DNA of 64,000 nucleotides from CAIWHR01 sp963709525. Lineage in GTDB: Bacteria; Pseudomonadota; Gammaproteobacteria; Burkholderiales; Casimicrobiaceae. The notes beneath the pieces are model-generated. The model was not told where the DNA came from and made no database searches. It saw only the letters and a program-made list of their open reading frames with translations. The translations under genes were made by a program, and so were the position numbers. Positions within the stretch are counted from its first letter, which is position 1; every line of letters begins with the position of its first letter. The stretch lies in the NCBI GenBank assembly GCA_963709525.1, contig CAVPXB010000010.1, positions 124,001-188,000 on the forward strand, given 5' to 3'. Of this stretch, positions 53,936 through 62,588 are shown one piece after another.

Positions 53936-54940
53936 ATGCACAAGTTCAAGGCCTACCGGACGTTCGAGGACAACAGGATCGTGTCGAGCCGGTTCGTCGA
54001 CATGACCCTGTCCGAACTCGATCCCGGCGACGTTGTCGTCAAGACCAAGTATTCGACGATCAACTACAAGGACGCGCTGTCGCACAACGGGGCCGTGCGC
54101 ATCATGCGCAAATACCCGACCAATGCCGGCATCGACATGGCAGGGACGGTCGAGACCAGCTCCGATCCGCGCTGGCGGCATGGCGACAAGGTCATCGTCC
54201 ATGGCTATGACATGGGCGTCGCGCACGACGGCGGCTACAGCGAGTTTGTGCGCGTCCCGGGCGACTGGGTGGTGCGCCGGCCCGAGAGCATGACGGCGTT
54301 CGACGCGATGACGCTCGGGACGGCCGGTTTCACCGCGGCGTTGGCGGTCATGCTGATGGAGCACAACGGACTGAAGCCGGCGAACGGTCCGGTGGCCGTG
54401 ACCGGAGCGACCGGCGGGGTCGGATCGGTGGCTATCGAGATCCTGGCCAAGAGCGGCTACGACGTCACCGCGATCACCGGCAAGGATGACGAGGCCGACT
54501 ATCTGCGCGACATCGGGGCGAAGGAAGTGCTGAACCGGCGCACGATCGATCTGACGAAGATCCGGCCGCTCGACAAGGCGACGTGGGCAGGCGCGGTGGA
54601 CAACCTCGGCGGCGATCTGCTGGCCTGGCTGTTGTCGACGATGAAGGTCGGCGGCACCGTTGGCGCGGTGGGACTCGCAGCCGACGTCAAACTCAACACC
54701 ACGGTGATGCCGTTCATCCTTCGCGGCGTCCACCTGCTCGGCGCCGACAGCGCCAATTGCCCGATGGCGCTGCGGCAAAAGGTCTGGAACAAGCTGGCGG
54801 TCGAGTGGCGGCCGGACCGTGTCCACGACCAGGTCCGCACCATCGACTTCGACGAGGTGCCGACGCATTTCGATGCCTATCTGAAGGGAATGATCCGCGG
54901 GCGAACCGTCGTGCGGATCGCCTCCGACAGCCATCCCTGA
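53936..54940 (+). CDS. acuI: MDR-family oxidoreductase, AcuI/YhdH type (acrylyl-CoA reductase-like)
   Basis: A 334-residue zinc-independent medium-chain reductase. The start FKAYRTFEDNRIVSSRFVDM and STINYKDALSHNG fit the YhdH/AcuI group. The NADPH-binding loop is VTGATGGVGSVAIEILAKSG, and GTAGFTAALAVMLME precedes it. AcuI reduces acryloyl-CoA to propionyl-CoA. The downstream propionyl-CoA synthetase supports a propionyl-CoA-related role. AAGGAG precedes the ATG. The 264-bp gap to prpE contains a palindromic operator candidate. Confidence 0.88.
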   Translation: MHKFKAYRTFEDNRIVSSRFVDMTLSELDPGDVVVKTKYSTINYKDALSHNGAVRIMRKYPTNAGIDMAGTVETSSDPRWRHGDKVIVHGYDMGVAHDGGYSEFVRVPGDWVVRRPESMTAFDAMTLGTAGFTAALAVMLMEHNGLKPANGPVAVTGATGGVGSVAIEILAKSGYDVTAITGKDDEADYLRDIGAKEVLNRRTIDLTKIRPLDKATWAGAVDNLGGDLLAWLLSTMKVGGTVGAVGLAADVKLNTTVMPFILRGVHLLGADSANCPMALRQKVWNKLAVEWRPDRVHDQVRTIDFDEVPTHFDAYLKGMIRGRTVVRIASDSHP

Positions 54941-55086
54941 TCGACGCCGACACGAGACCTTGCCGCCGGCGGCCCCGGGGAGGAAGCTTGATCCGGGGCA
55001 AAGTTCGGGGGGCTGTCGGCCGTAGGCTTGCCGAATCGGGGGCGCGCACGCAATTCGATGCCGCGCCCCCTTCCGCAACTCATATG

Positions 55087-55098
55087 TCTTATATAAGA
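55087..55098. promoter_or_regulatory. 12-bp palindrome upstream of prpE
   Basis: TCTTATATAAGA is a perfect palindrome in the gap before prpE, 107 bp upstream of its start. It differs by one base from TCTTATAAAAGA inside the gntR-mdh inverted repeat. The flanks also agree: in one orientation both sites begin ATCTTATA and end TATAAGACA. It overlaps a possible -10 (TATAAG). Likely a second target of the GntR regulator encoded at 41079. Confidence 0.65.
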
Positions 55099-55204
55099 TG
55101 TCGCACCCGGCAGCGCTTGGCGCCGCGGGTGCCGCGGGTCACGGTGTCGTGATCGTTGCCGGCGCAATCCGTGTGGGTGAGTTGCACCGACGAGGAGAAG
55201 TGCC

Positions 55205-57103
55205 ATGCCGACGTACAGGGAGTTCCACCGCCGTTCGCTCGAAGACCGCGACGCGTTCTGGACGGAGCAGGCGGCGCTGATCGAATGGCAGACGCCGTTC
55301 ACCTCGGTCCTGGACTACTCGAAGCCCCCGTTCGCCAAGTGGTTCGTCGGTGGACGCACGAACATCTGCCACAACGCCGTCGACCGCCATCTTGCGTCGC
55401 GTGGCGATGCGCCCGCGCTGATCTACATCTCGACCGAGACCGAGCAGAAGGGAACCTACACCTTCCGCGAGCTGCACCGCGAGGTCAACCGCTTCGCGGC
55501 GGCGCTGAAGGCGCAGGGCGTCGGTCGCGGCGATCGGGTCCTCGTCTACATGCCGATGATTGCGGAGGCGGCATTCGCGATGCTGGCCTGCGCCCGCATC
55601 GGAGCCATCCACTCGGTGGTGTTCGGCGGGTTCGCCGCGGCGAGCCTCGCCACGCGCATCGACGACGCCAAGCCGAAGGTCATGATCACCTCCGACGCCG
55701 GCATGCGCGGCGGCAAGGCGGTGCCCTACAAGCACCTGGTCGACGAGGCGATCCGCCTGGCGCAGCACCCGCCGGCCAAGGTGATCATCGTCAACCGCGG
55801 TCTGGATCCGGCGATGGCGGTTCTCGCCGGGCGCGATCTCGACTACGCGACGCTGCGCGCGCAGCACATGGACGCCGAGGTTCCGTGCGAGTGGCTGGAG
55901 TCGTCCGAGCCCTCGTACATCCTCTACACGTCGGGGACGACCGGGAAGCCGAAGGGCGTGCAGCGCGACACCGGTGGCTACGCAGTGGCGCTCACCGCGT
56001 CGATGCGCCACATCTTCTGCCTCGAGCCCGGCGACACGATGTTCACCACCAGCGACATCGGCTGGGTGGTCGGCCACTCGTACATCGTCTACGGCCCGCT
56101 GCTCAACGGCACCACGACGATCATGTACGAGGGGCTGCCGATCCGCCCGGATCCGGGCATCTGGTGGAAGATCGTCTCCGACTACAAGGTCAAGACGATG
56201 TTCAGCTCGCCGACGGCGATCCGGGTGCTGAAGAAGCAGGATCCGGCGTTCATGAAGGCGCACGACATCTCGATGCTGAAATACGTGTTCCTGGCCGGCG
56301 AGCCGCTGGACGAGCCCACGGCACGCTGGGCTTCCGACTCGCTGGGTGTCGCGATCATCGACAACTACTGGCAGACCGAGAGCGGTTGGCCGATCCTGTC
56401 GGCGCAGCTCGGCGTCGAGGAGACGCCGCGCAAGTTCGGCAGCCCGTCGTTCCCGGTCTATGGCTACGACGTGCAACTGCTGTCCGAGGCGACAGCGGAA
56501 GCCGTGGGCCCCGGTGAGAAGGGCGTGCTGACCATCGTGCCGCCGCTGCCGCCGGGGTGCATGACCACGGTGTGGGGCGACGACGAGCGCTTCGTCCGCA
56601 CCTACTTCTCGACCTTCCGCAATCGCATGGTCTATTCGACCTTCGACTGGGCGACCAGCGATTCGGACGGCTACTACTTCGTCCTGGGCCGCACCGACGA
56701 CGTCATCAACGTTGCCGGGCATCGCCTGGGCACGCGCGAGATCGAGGAAGCGGTGCAGGCGCACGCGGGCATCGCCGAGGTGGCCGTCGTAGGCGTTGCC
56801 GACCCGCTCAAGGGGCAGATCCCCGTTGCCTTCGCGGTGGTCAAGGATCAGTCCCGGGTTGCCACACCCGAAGGGGTTGCCAGGATGCGCAAGGAGGTGA
56901 TGGATACCGTCGATCGGGAACTGGGCGCGATCGCTCGCCCGGGAGCCGTTCATTTCGTCACCGTATTGCCCAAGACGCGGTCGGGCAAGCTGCTGCGGCG
57001 CTCGATCCAGGCGCTGGCGGAGGGCCGCGATCCGGGCGACCTCACGACCATTGAAGACCCGGCCGCGCTGGAGCAGATCAGGAATGCGCTCGCGGGCAAC
57101 TGA
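55205..57103 (+). CDS. prpE: Propionate-CoA ligase
   Basis: A 632-residue acyl-CoA synthetase activating propionate via an acyl-AMP. N-terminal YREFHRRSLEDRDAFW and GGRTNICHNAVDRH are typical of PrpE rather than Acs. The AMP loop YTSGTTGKPKGV, SDIGWVVGHSYIVYGPL, NYWQTESGWPI and the C-terminal catalytic Lys in RSGKLLRR are all intact. GAGGAG precedes the ATG. Product propionyl-CoA would enter the methylcitrate cycle, where AcnB can take part. No prpBCD operon is in the window, though the enzyme at 25424 is a distant PrpB relative. Confidence 0.9.
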   Translation: MPTYREFHRRSLEDRDAFWTEQAALIEWQTPFTSVLDYSKPPFAKWFVGGRTNICHNAVDRHLASRGDAPALIYISTETEQKGTYTFRELHREVNRFAAALKAQGVGRGDRVLVYMPMIAEAAFAMLACARIGAIHSVVFGGFAAASLATRIDDAKPKVMITSDAGMRGGKAVPYKHLVDEAIRLAQHPPAKVIIVNRGLDPAMAVLAGRDLDYATLRAQHMDAEVPCEWLESSEPSYILYTSGTTGKPKGVQRDTGGYAVALTASMRHIFCLEPGDTMFTTSDIGWVVGHSYIVYGPLLNGTTTIMYEGLPIRPDPGIWWKIVSDYKVKTMFSSPTAIRVLKKQDPAFMKAHDISMLKYVFLAGEPLDEPTARWASDSLGVAIIDNYWQTESGWPILSAQLGVEETPRKFGSPSFPVYGYDVQLLSEATAEAVGPGEKGVLTIVPPLPPGCMTTVWGDDERFVRTYFSTFRNRMVYSTFDWATSDSDGYYFVLGRTDDVINVAGHRLGTREIEEAVQAHAGIAEVAVVGVADPLKGQIPVAFAVVKDQSRVATPEGVARMRKEVMDTVDRELGAIARPGAVHFVTVLPKTRSGKLLRRSIQALAEGRDPGDLTTIEDPAALEQIRNALAGN

Positions 57104-57156
57104 CCGGATAGACCCCTAACGGGCACCGGTTTCCCCGACACTAGGAGGGGGGGCGG

Positions 57157-57191
57157 CGGCAGGGTGGCAACATCCTGCCGTTCGCTTTTTT
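57157..57191 (+). terminator. Intrinsic terminator of prpE
   Basis: CGGCAGG and CCTGCCG form a 7-bp stem with a 10-base loop (57157-57180), followed by TTCGCTTTTTT. It lies 54 bp past the prpE stop. Confidence 0.8.
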
Positions 57192-57267
57192 GGCCCGTCC
57201 TTCAGGGATCCGGTCCTGGCGCGAGCTTAGGAGCGATAATACGCGGCCCGCGCCCGACCCCCATTCG

Positions 57268-58383
57268 ATGAACGACGAACTTTCAGTTTCCGCAGCGACG
57301 CTTGCCGCCGCGGTCGAAACGCACCCGCCGCATGTGCCCCTGGCGGCCGCAACGCGCGGAGCCATGGTCGATGCCGTCCACCACGGCAGCGTCGCTGTGT
57401 GCGATCGCGCTGGACGGATACTCCATTCTGCAGGCAATCCGAGGTTCCTCGCGCCGACGCGAAGTGCGCTGAAACCCTTCCAGGCGATACCGCTGGTCGC
57501 CGCAGGCGGCGTGGAGCGATTCGGCTTCACGCGCCCGGAGGTCGCGCTCATGTGTGCCAGTCATTCGGGCGAGACACGGCACGTGGACGCTGCCGGCAGC
57601 ATGCTCGCGAAGACCGGCCACACTACGTCGGATCTCCAATGCGGCACGCACGTGCCCGGGCACTACGAAATTTCGGGCACCTGTCCGCCGCCTCCCCCCT
57701 ACTCGCCGCTCGCGCACAACTGTTCGGGCAAGCATTCGGGAATGCTCGCCTGGTGCGCGCTTTGCGGCGCGCCGAAAGAGACCTATCTCGCCTTCCTGCA
57801 CCCGTTGCAGGTGGAGATCCGGCGCTGCGTCGCGCATTTCACCGGCATCGACGCGGCGGACCTCGTCCGGGGCATCGATGGCTGTTCGGCACCCAACTAC
57901 GCGGTCCCGCTGTCCGCACTCGCGACCGCCTTCGCGCGCCTCGCCGCCGGCGACGACGATTCGCAGTACGGCCCCGCCGCCCGCGTGCTGGCCGACGCCA
58001 TGACGGCGCATCCCGAGATGGTCTCCGGGAACGGGCGCAACGACCTCGCGTACATGCAGGCGGGCCGCGGGGATTGGGTGACCAAGATCGGTGCCGAAGG
58101 CATTCAGGCCATTGGCGTGCGCAGCCGGGGCATCGGCATCGTCGTCAAGGTCGCCGATGGCAACAAGCGCGGCCTGCATCCCGCCACGGTCGCGGTGCTC
58201 GACCAGCTGGGTTTGCTTGACGGCGCGCAACGTGAGGCGCTGGTGTCCTGGTCCGAGCCGCCGGTGCGCAACTACCGGGGAATCGTGACCGGAAGCATCA
58301 AGCCCCTGGTTGTACTGGACAAGGGTGCGCCGGCGTCGGTGTCGAAGTCCTTTGGCGAGGCGGCCGTTGGCCGCAAGGCGTGA
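57268..58383 (+). CDS. L-asparaginase, Rhizobium etli (AnsA/ReAV) type
   Basis: A 371-residue hydrolase converting asparagine to aspartate and ammonia. It belongs to the thermolabile Rhizobium-type class, not the E. coli type. Motifs of this class seen are the SxxK pair in RSALKPFQAIP, CASHSGE, the cysteine in LQCGTHVPGH, and HNCSGKHSGMLAWC. GNGRNDLAYMQAG and the late TKIGAEG with its conserved Lys are also present. No clear ribosome binding site precedes ATG 57268; a GATAAT -10-like box ends about 30 bp upstream, giving a very short leader. The rpoE promoter candidate overlaps its stop codon. Confidence 0.88.
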   Translation: MNDELSVSAATLAAAVETHPPHVPLAAATRGAMVDAVHHGSVAVCDRAGRILHSAGNPRFLAPTRSALKPFQAIPLVAAGGVERFGFTRPEVALMCASHSGETRHVDAAGSMLAKTGHTTSDLQCGTHVPGHYEISGTCPPPPPYSPLAHNCSGKHSGMLAWCALCGAPKETYLAFLHPLQVEIRRCVAHFTGIDAADLVRGIDGCSAPNYAVPLSALATAFARLAAGDDDSQYGPAARVLADAMTAHPEMVSGNGRNDLAYMQAGRGDWVTKIGAEGIQAIGVRSRGIGIVVKVADGNKRGLHPATVAVLDQLGLLDGAQREALVSWSEPPVRNYRGIVTGSIKPLVVLDKGAPASVSKSFGEAAVGRKA

Positions 58384-58407
58384 ACTTCCAGCGCTTCCGG
58401 TGGTCTG
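58382..58407 (+). promoter_or_regulatory. Candidate sigma-E promoter for rpoE operon
   Basis: TGAACTT and GTCTGT are separated by 15 bp (GAACTT 58382-58387, GTCT 58403-58406), close to the sigma-E consensus GGAACTT-N15-GTCTAA. It overlaps the asparaginase stop codon and would give an rpoE leader of roughly 140 nt. Autoregulation by RpoE is standard; this site is a by-eye match. Confidence 0.5.
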
Positions 58408-58551
58408 TCCGTGCAAGCGTGAGGCTGCCCGCGCAGCATGAGCCGATCGGACGTTCCGGTGAAGTCCGAGACGGTTTCCTGCGCGGCACCGGCCGCCGCA
58501 CCCGCCGTTCGACGGGCATAACAACGATTGTGAATCAGGGACAACCCTTAG

Positions 58552-59151
58552 ATGGGTGATCGCGAAGTCGATCAGCAGCTCGTTCTTCGCGCGCAAGGGG
58601 GTGACAAGCGCGCGTTCGAGTTGCTGGTCATGAAGTACCAGCGCAAGTTGGGGCGGCTGTTGTCGCGGTTCGTCCGCGACCCCGCCGAGGTCGAGGACGT
58701 GACGCAGGAGGCATTCATCAAAGCGTATCGTGCGTTGCCGGCGTTTCGGGGCGACAGCGCGTTTTACACCTGGCTATACCGGATCGCCATCAACACCGCG
58801 AAGAACTACCTGGTCGCGATGGGCCGCCGCGCGCCGACGTCGACCGGGGTCGACATCGACGACGCCGAGAATTTCGAGGATGCCGACCAGCTGCGCGACA
58901 CGAACACGCCGGAGTCGGAGCTGGAAGGCAAGGAAATTGCTGCCACGGTCAACAAGGCGGTGGACGCCCTCCCGGAGGACCTGCGCACGGCGATCACGCT
59001 GCGCGAGATCGAGGGCTTGAGTTACGAAGAGATAGCCAACGTGATGAATTGTCCGATTGGCACGGTGCGCTCCCGGATCTTCCGGGCGCGGGAAGCGATC
59101 GCGACGGAATTGCGGCCGTTGCTGGGGACCGACGAGAACCGGAGATGGTGA
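58552..59151 (+). CDS. rpoE: RNA polymerase sigma-E factor (RpoE/AlgU)
   Basis: A 199-residue ECF sigma factor for envelope stress. Region 2 reads FELLVMKYQRKLGRLLSRFV and DVTQEAFIKAYRALPAFRGDSAFYTWLYRIAINTAKN. Region 4 has LPEDLRTAITLREIEGLSYEEIANVM and the recognition helix GTVRSRIFRAREA. AGGGA lies upstream of the ATG. It heads the operon rpoE-rseA-rseB-degP and overlaps rseA by one base. Confidence 0.96.
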   Translation: MGDREVDQQLVLRAQGGDKRAFELLVMKYQRKLGRLLSRFVRDPAEVEDVTQEAFIKAYRALPAFRGDSAFYTWLYRIAINTAKNYLVAMGRRAPTSTGVDIDDAENFEDADQLRDTNTPESELEGKEIAATVNKAVDALPEDLRTAITLREIEGLSYEEIANVMNCPIGTVRSRIFRAREAIATELRPLLGTDENRRW

Positions 59152-59648
59152 TGGGCGAGGATATTTCGAGGCTGATGGACGGTGAGCTCGATGACGAGCA
59201 ACTCGATGTCGTATGGGCACAGTTGAAGCGCCCCGAGGGCGTGGCCACCTGGGCGGGTTATCACGTGATCGGCGACACGCTGCGCGGAACGCAACGCCTG
59301 TCGCCGGGGTTTTCGGAGCGCTTTGCGGCGCGGCTCGCCGCCGAGCCGACGGTGCTCGCGCCCAGGGCGAAGCCGACTCGCTCGTTGTCGCTTGCCTGGA
59401 GCGTAGCGGCGACGGTGGCGGCCGTCGCGGTCGTCGGTTGGGCTGCCGTCGGCACGCTGGATCCGCAGGCGAACGCCATGGCCAAGGCGCGCGAGGCTGC
59501 CGTCGCGCGGGCGGCGCAGATCAAGCCGCGGAGCGTGCCCGTCGACTACCTGCTGGCGCACCAGGAAAGCTCCCCGACCACCCAGATCCAGGGTGTCGGG
59601 CCTTACCTGCGCCCGGCGACCGCGACGTCCTTCGAGGCCCGTCCCTGA
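59151..59648 (+). CDS. rseA: Anti-sigma-E factor RseA
   Basis: A 165-residue inner-membrane anti-sigma factor. The N-terminal cytoplasmic domain (ISRLMDGELDDEQLDVVWAQL) binds RpoE. One transmembrane segment follows near residues 80-100 (LAWSVAATVAAVAVVGWAAV), then a periplasmic tail that would be cut by DegS-type proteases. ATG 59151 is chosen over ATG 59145 because GGAG is six bases before it; the A is shared with the rpoE stop. Confidence 0.88.
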   Translation: MGEDISRLMDGELDDEQLDVVWAQLKRPEGVATWAGYHVIGDTLRGTQRLSPGFSERFAARLAAEPTVLAPRAKPTRSLSLAWSVAATVAAVAVVGWAAVGTLDPQANAMAKAREAAVARAAQIKPRSVPVDYLLAHQESSPTTQIQGVGPYLRPATATSFEARP

Positions 59649-59690
59649 TGGCTTCCCCATGGGTGCACGGGAAGTCGTCGGGGTGACGCG

Positions 59691-60677
59691 ATGACCGTGG
59701 GAACCGCAATCGCGAATCCGCTGGGCCGCTGCATCGGCGTGGCCGCACTTGCCGCCGCCGTGGTATCCGCGCCGATGGCGCGGGCGGAGGACGCTGCCGC
59801 GTGGCTCAACCGCGCGGCCGCCGCAGCGCGCCAGCACAATTACGTGGGCACGATCGTCTACCAGCACGGCGGGCGCGTGGAGACGTCGCGCCTCGTTCAC
59901 CTCAACGAAGGCGGGGCCGAGTTCGAGAAACTCGTCAATCTCGACGGCCCGGCGCGCGAGGTCATTCGCAACCAGGGCGAGGTGCGCTGCTACTACCCCG
60001 ACGCCAAGGTCGTGCGCATCGAGCCGCGCACGTTTCGAAACGCCTTTCCTTCGCTCTCGCCGCAGCAGCAGAAATCGCTGACCGATCACTACGAGTTCCG
60101 TCGCGCCGAGCCCGGCCGCGTCGCGGGGCTGGCAGCGCAGGCGTTCGTGTTCGAGCCCAGGGACGGTTTTCGCTACGGACACAAATTCTGGGCCGATGCG
60201 GAGACAGGGTTGCTCCTCAAGGCGCGCATCCTCGACGAGAACGGCGACGCGGTCGAGCAGTTCGCCTTCATCGACCTCGCCGTCGGCGGAAAGATCGATC
60301 GCGAGATGGTGAAGCCGTCGTGGCCGACGACACCGCCGGAGTGGATGGTGCGGGCTGCGGGTCCGGGTGACGTGGAACTTCGGGATACCGGCTGGGTCGT
60401 ACGCAAGCTGCCGGCCGGGTTCGCCAAGATCGTCGAGGGGTTCCGGTCCTTGCGCGGCAAGCGCCATCCGGTGGCGCACCTCGTGTTTTCCGACGGCCTG
60501 GTCGCCGTGTCGGTGTTCATCGAGAACGTCGGGTCCGCGCCGCATCCGACCGGCTTGTCGCAGCAGGGTGGCACCAACGTCTTCGTTCGGCAGTTCGACG
60601 ATTTTCTCGTCACCGTGCTGGGCGAGGTGCCCGCGGTAACGGTGCGCCAGATCGCCTCTTCGGTCGCGCGCCGCTGA
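59691..60677 (+). CDS. rseB: Sigma-E factor regulatory protein RseB/MucB
   Basis: A 328-residue periplasmic protein that shields RseA from proteolysis until bound by lipid-linked signals. A signal peptide ends PMARA. The MucB/RseB N-terminal lipoprotein-like domain has AAAARQHNYVGTIVYQHGG and TSRLVHLNEGG. The C-terminal domain has HLVFSDGLVAVSVFIE and GGTNVFVRQFDDFLVTVLGEVP. Starts 42 bp after rseA. Confidence 0.92.
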   Translation: MTVGTAIANPLGRCIGVAALAAAVVSAPMARAEDAAAWLNRAAAAARQHNYVGTIVYQHGGRVETSRLVHLNEGGAEFEKLVNLDGPAREVIRNQGEVRCYYPDAKVVRIEPRTFRNAFPSLSPQQQKSLTDHYEFRRAEPGRVAGLAAQAFVFEPRDGFRYGHKFWADAETGLLLKARILDENGDAVEQFAFIDLAVGGKIDREMVKPSWPTTPPEWMVRAAGPGDVELRDTGWVVRKLPAGFAKIVEGFRSLRGKRHPVAHLVFSDGLVAVSVFIENVGSAPHPTGLSQQGGTNVFVRQFDDFLVTVLGEVPAVTVRQIASSVARR

Positions 60678-60743
60678 TGCGCAGCATCGTCCCCGCCCTT
60701 TCTTTCATCCGCCACTTTCGCCGTCACTGAAGAAGGCAATGCC

Positions 60744-62192
60744 ATGATCGTTCGCCGTCGCAATTTCATTCTCGCTGGCGCATTCGCAGCGCTGCTTGCC
60801 ACGCTGCTCGCCGTTGCACCTTCCGCCTTCGCGCAGGCGCGTGGCGCCGGGCTGCCGGATTTCACCGAGCTCTACGACAAGAACGGGCCGGCCGTCGTCA
60901 GCATCGACGTCACGCAAAAGGCGCGCTCGCCGCGCGCGATGCCCGAGCTTTCCGAGGACGACCCGTTCTACGAATTCTTCCGCCGCTTCGGGCAGATTCC
61001 GCGCCCGCGCGGCGCGCCGGAGCGCGAGGCGCAGTCGGTCGGCTCGGGCTTCATCATCTCGAGCGACGGCTACCTCATCACCAATGCGCACGTCGTCGAC
61101 GGCGCCGACGAGGTCAAGGTCAACCTGTCCGACAAGCGCGAGTTCAAGGCCAAGGTGATCGGCGCCGACAAGCGGACGGACGTCGCGCTGCTCAAGATCG
61201 ACGGCAAGGACTTTCCCAAGGTGACGATCGGCGATCCCGACAAGCTCAGGGTCGGCGAATGGGTGGTGGCCATCGGCAAGCCCTTCGGTCTCGACAACAC
61301 CATGACCGCCGGCATCGTCAGCGCCAAGGGGCGCGACCTGCCGCAGGAGAACCTCGTTCCCTACATTCAGACCGATGCCGCGATCAACCCGGGCAATTCC
61401 GGCGGTCCGCTGTTCAACCTGAAGGGCGAGGTTGTCGGCATCAATTCGCTGATCTTCTCGCGCTCCGGCGGGTTCATGGGGCTCGCGTTTGCGATCCCGA
61501 TCGACATCGCGATGAGTGTCGCCAATCAGATCAAGGAAAAGGGCCGCGTCACCCGCGGCCGCATCGGTGTCCAGATCCAGGAAGTGAGCAAGGAGACGGC
61601 CGAGGCCTTCGGCCTGGCCAAGCCGGCGGGTGCGCTCGTCAACTCCGTCGAGAAGGGCGGGCCTGCCGACAAGGCCGGCATCGAGTCCGGCGATATCATC
61701 GTCAAGGTCGACGGCCGCGACGTGAAGGGCTCCGCCGAGCTGCCGCGGATCATCACGGTCGTGCGCCCCGGCACCAAGGTGACGCTGACCGTCTGGCGCA
61801 AGGGCGCGTCGCGCGAGATCGCGGTCACGGTGGCAGAGATGAAGGAAGAAGCTCCGGGAGCGCAGCCGCGACGCGGCGCCGTGCCGAAGGAGAAGGCCAA
61901 GCCCAACCGCATGGGGCTGATGCTCTCCGACCTCTCCGACGAGCAGAAGAAGGAACTCGAGATCAAGAGCGGCGTGCTGGTCGACGATGTGACGCCGGGG
62001 GTGCGCGGCAACGTGCAGCCGGGCGACGTGATCCTCGCCATCATCAACCGGGGGCAGAGCACCGAGGCGCGCTCCGCCGAGCAGCTCAACGGCGTGCTGG
62101 CCAAGCTCGACAAGGGAGCGTCGGTGACGCTGCGCCTCAAGCGCGGCGAGCAGGAGTTCTTCTCCACCTTGCGCATCAACAACGGTGACTGA
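60744..62192 (+). CDS. degP: Periplasmic serine protease DegP/MucD (Do family)
   Basis: A 482-residue secreted protease-chaperone. The signal peptide ends PSAFA. The catalytic triad is His116 (NAHVVDG), Asp146 (RTDVALLKI) and Ser219 (GNSGGPLF). Two PDZ domains follow (about residues 275-365 and 385-475), the first starting RGRIGVQIQEVS. It degrades misfolded envelope proteins. Its short Q-linker (LSEDDPFYEFFRRFGQIPRP) suits MucD-type members. Its end overlaps the next gene by 8 bp. Confidence 0.95.
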   Translation: MIVRRRNFILAGAFAALLATLLAVAPSAFAQARGAGLPDFTELYDKNGPAVVSIDVTQKARSPRAMPELSEDDPFYEFFRRFGQIPRPRGAPEREAQSVGSGFIISSDGYLITNAHVVDGADEVKVNLSDKREFKAKVIGADKRTDVALLKIDGKDFPKVTIGDPDKLRVGEWVVAIGKPFGLDNTMTAGIVSAKGRDLPQENLVPYIQTDAAINPGNSGGPLFNLKGEVVGINSLIFSRSGGFMGLAFAIPIDIAMSVANQIKEKGRVTRGRIGVQIQEVSKETAEAFGLAKPAGALVNSVEKGGPADKAGIESGDIIVKVDGRDVKGSAELPRIITVVRPGTKVTLTVWRKGASREIAVTVAEMKEEAPGAQPRRGAVPKEKAKPNRMGLMLSDLSDEQKKELEIKSGVLVDDVTPGVRGNVQPGDVILAIINRGQSTEARSAEQLNGVLAKLDKGASVTLRLKRGEQEFFSTLRINNGD

Positions 62193-62526
62193 TCGCTGCC
62201 CGGCGTCCGGAGACGAGGGCCGCCGGCCGCCGGCAGTGGTGTTGACGCTCCTCTACCGGGCCTATTGCCATCTCTGCGACGAGATGCAGGAGGCGCTGCG
62301 TCCGCTGGTCCGCCGCCATGGGGCCCTGATCGAGGTCGTCGACGTCGACCGGCCCGAGCACGCGACGCTGGAGCGCGAGTGGGGCGAGCGCGTGCCGGTG
62401 CTGTTTCGGGGCGCGCCGGTGGCGACGAACGAACTGTGCCACTACCACCTCGATGCCACCCGCGTCGAGGCGGCGCTGGCGGTCGCGGGCGAGCCCGAGC
62501 TCGCGTCGCCCGGGAAAATCCGCTAA
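62185..62526 (+). CDS. Glutaredoxin-like protein (DUF836 type)
   Basis: A 113-residue thioredoxin-fold protein with the redox motif YCHLCDEM (CxxC) after a short beta strand LTLLYRA, then IEVVDVDRPEHATLEREWGERVPVLFRG with the cis-Pro VP. The GTG start at 62185 overlaps degP by 8 bp, implying translational coupling. This small protein is regularly found between degP and lepA in betaproteobacteria. Substrate unknown; thiol-disulfide exchange is likely. Confidence 0.85.
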   Translation: MTDRCPASGDEGRRPPAVVLTLLYRAYCHLCDEMQEALRPLVRRHGALIEVVDVDRPEHATLEREWGERVPVLFRGAPVATNELCHYHLDATRVEAALAVAGEPELASPGKIR

Positions 62527-62549
62527 AATTCAATGTTCTTTCCCGCACG

Positions 62550-62580
62550 AAAGGGCACGGTAGGTGCCCTTTTCCTTTGA
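62550..62580 (+). terminator. Terminator between the sigma-E operon and lepA
   Basis: AAAGGGCAC-GGTAG-GTGCCCTTT is a 9-bp stem with a 5-base loop (62550-62572), followed by TCCTTTGA. It begins 23 bp after the glutaredoxin-like stop and ends close to the lepA start, so it may also act in the lepA leader. A -10-like TAAAAT precedes it at 62524. Confidence 0.7.
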
Positions 62581-62588
62581 TCGGCCCC

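Noticed and set aside
52871..55078. 735-residue open frame opposite zapE and acuI
   Set aside because: Spans two real genes and their spacer on the other strand with no motif of its own.
59652..59690. Hairpin between rseA and rseB
   Set aside because: Only a 6-bp stem with a long loop and no T-tail; not distinguishable from chance in this GC-rich sequence.
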